Positions 15,432 through 16,251 of a stretch of DNA of 16,251 nucleotides are shown in pieces. The position numbers and the translations under genes are program-made. Origin of the DNA: Oxalobacteraceae bacterium. Lineage in GTDB: Bacteria; Pseudomonadota; Gammaproteobacteria; Burkholderiales; Burkholderiaceae_D. The stretch is taken from positions 1 through 16,251 of the forward strand of contig JAGKXB010000040.1 in NCBI GenBank assembly GCA_021151485.1. The letters are read 5' to 3'. Every line of letters starts with the position of its first letter. Position 1 is the first letter of the stretch. The notes under the pieces were generated by a model that saw only the letters and a list, made by a program, of their open reading frames with translations, was not told the DNA's origin and ran no database searches.

Positions 15432-16241
15432 CTAGGTTGGCGTAATTGTTTTCATCGCCGGCAAATAAATTATCCGATCCCCATGCCGTATGCATTCAAT
15501 CGGATAACCCAAAGATTGGCTTAATGTTTCAGAACGCATGATGTCAGCAGCCGGTCCAGCCAGCCATTCACCATTTCCCATCAACAACATGGCATGCGTG
15601 GCGATGCTTTGCGCTAGATTGAGGTCGTGGCTGATCATGACGATGGCTTTGTCGGCCTGTTGGCATAAATCATTCAACAATTGCATGACGCTGATTTGGT
15701 GGGCCAAATCCAAACCGGTGGTCGGTTCGTCCAGCAATAACAATGGCGTGTCTTGCGCTAGGATGGCAGCGATGGCGACGCGTTGGCGTTCTCCACCGGA
15801 TAGCGTGCGGCTGTCGCGTTGGGCTAAGTGGACGATGTCTAATTTTTCCAGGGCTTGCTGTACTGCTTGGTAATCAGCGTTGGATTCCCAATTTCCCCAA
15901 TACGTGTTGTCCTGGTATGGATAACGTGCGGTCAGGAGGATTTCTATCACGCGGTAGCCAAACGCATCGCTGGATTGTTGTGGCAAAAAGGCCCGGTGGC
16001 GTGCCAGTGTTTGTGGATTCCATGTTGCCAGTTTTTTGCCGTTGAGTTGTATGTGGCCGCTATTGGGCTGATGCAGATTGGCTAGTGTGCGCATTAAGGT
16101 ACTTTTGCCTGCACCGTTACGCCCGATGACGCACCAGCATTCTCCCGCTTGTATTTGCCAGTTCAAATCCGTGATAAGAGATTGATCCTTGGTTTGCAGG
16201 GATAAGCTATGTGTTTGCATATTGCTAAAAATTAGGCTCAT
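15432..16241 (-). CDS. btuD: ABC transporter ATP-binding protein BtuD (cobalamin import)
   Basis: This is the cytoplasmic ATPase of a FecE/BtuD-type importer. The 269 residues carry Walker A GRNGAGKST (40-48), the Q-loop FLPQQ (85-89) and the signature LSGGERQ (147-153). Walker B LLLLDEP (167-173) includes catalytic E172, followed by the D-loop GLD and switch H205. Length fits the FecE/BtuD group. The partner btuF nearby makes B12 the likely substrate, though heme or siderophore import cannot be excluded from this subunit alone. ATGs at 16241 and 16220 are possible starts, neither with a clear ribosome site. The permease (btuC) is expected upstream, beyond the right edge. The gene ends 17 bases from the convergent methyltransferase stop, with no terminator between. 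Confidence 0.88.
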   Translation of the reverse strand: MSLIFSNMQTHSLSLQTKDQSLITDLNWQIQAGECWCVIGRNGAGKSTLMRTLANLHQPNSGHIQLNGKKLATWNPQTLARHRAFLPQQSSDAFGYRVIEILLTARYPYQDNTYWGNWESNADYQAVQQALEKLDIVHLAQRDSRTLSGGERQRVAIAAILAQDTPLLLLDEPTTGLDLAHQISVMQLLNDLCQQADKAIVMISHDLNLAQSIATHAMLLMGNGEWLAGPAADIMRSETLSQSLGYPIECIRHGDRIIYLPAMKTITPT

Positions 16242-16251
16242 TATTTTTATT

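Overview
The window reads as the chromosome of a free-living, moderate-to-low GC Gram-negative bacterium, most likely a betaproteobacterium. The reasons are the gene order skp-lpxD-fabZ-lpxA-lpxB-rnhB-trmH family, followed by the rsmI / yraN-diaA-dolP block with lpoA missing, a TlpA-type redoxin tied to dolP, a CysM-type cysteine synthase, and a YcgR flagellar brake with an FNR/Anr-like box. I cannot name a genus.

Region 1 (1-5868, + strand) is the outer-membrane and lipid A cluster. It holds the periplasmic chaperone Skp, the acyl-chain enzymes LpxD, FabZ and LpxA, lipid A disaccharide synthase LpxB, RNase HII and an SPOUT RNA methyltransferase. lpxA and lpxB overlap by one base. A 133-bp element with perfect 11-bp terminal inverted repeats separates lpxB from rnhB. 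LpxA carries Met at the position of the E. coli acyl-length ruler Gly173, which predicts a short (about C10) 3-hydroxyacyl chain on lipid A.

Region 2 (5881-10429) holds an MHS-family MFS transporter converging on rsmI, then the divergent unit yraN-diaA/gmhA-dolP-tlpA, which ends in a clear intrinsic terminator. The DiaA-like protein keeps all four GmhA zinc ligands. Region 3 (10439-12292) has cysM on the minus strand and ycgR on the plus strand.

Region 4 (12319-16241) is a vitamin B12 uptake locus on the minus strand (btuD and btuF; btuC is presumably just beyond the right edge). Between the two genes sits an AT-rich islet: a small XRE-type repressor and a divergent, C-terminally short type III-like DNA methyltransferase with no restriction partner. 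The intergenic region has nested palindromes and a ladder of four 11-bp repeats, each carrying ATG and stop codons. This regulator-methyltransferase pair is the best candidate for an unusual system.

A recurring oddity is a family of 9-bp tandem repeats, roughly AAY-NNN-YCY, at the ends of four genes (skp 3' end, rnhB 5' end, dolP 3' end, cysM 5' end). They lengthen protein termini with repeats of three residues. There are no rRNA, tRNA, CRISPR or transposase genes. No gene-free stretch exceeds about 240 bases; the longest is the islet's own intergenic region (13783-14016).
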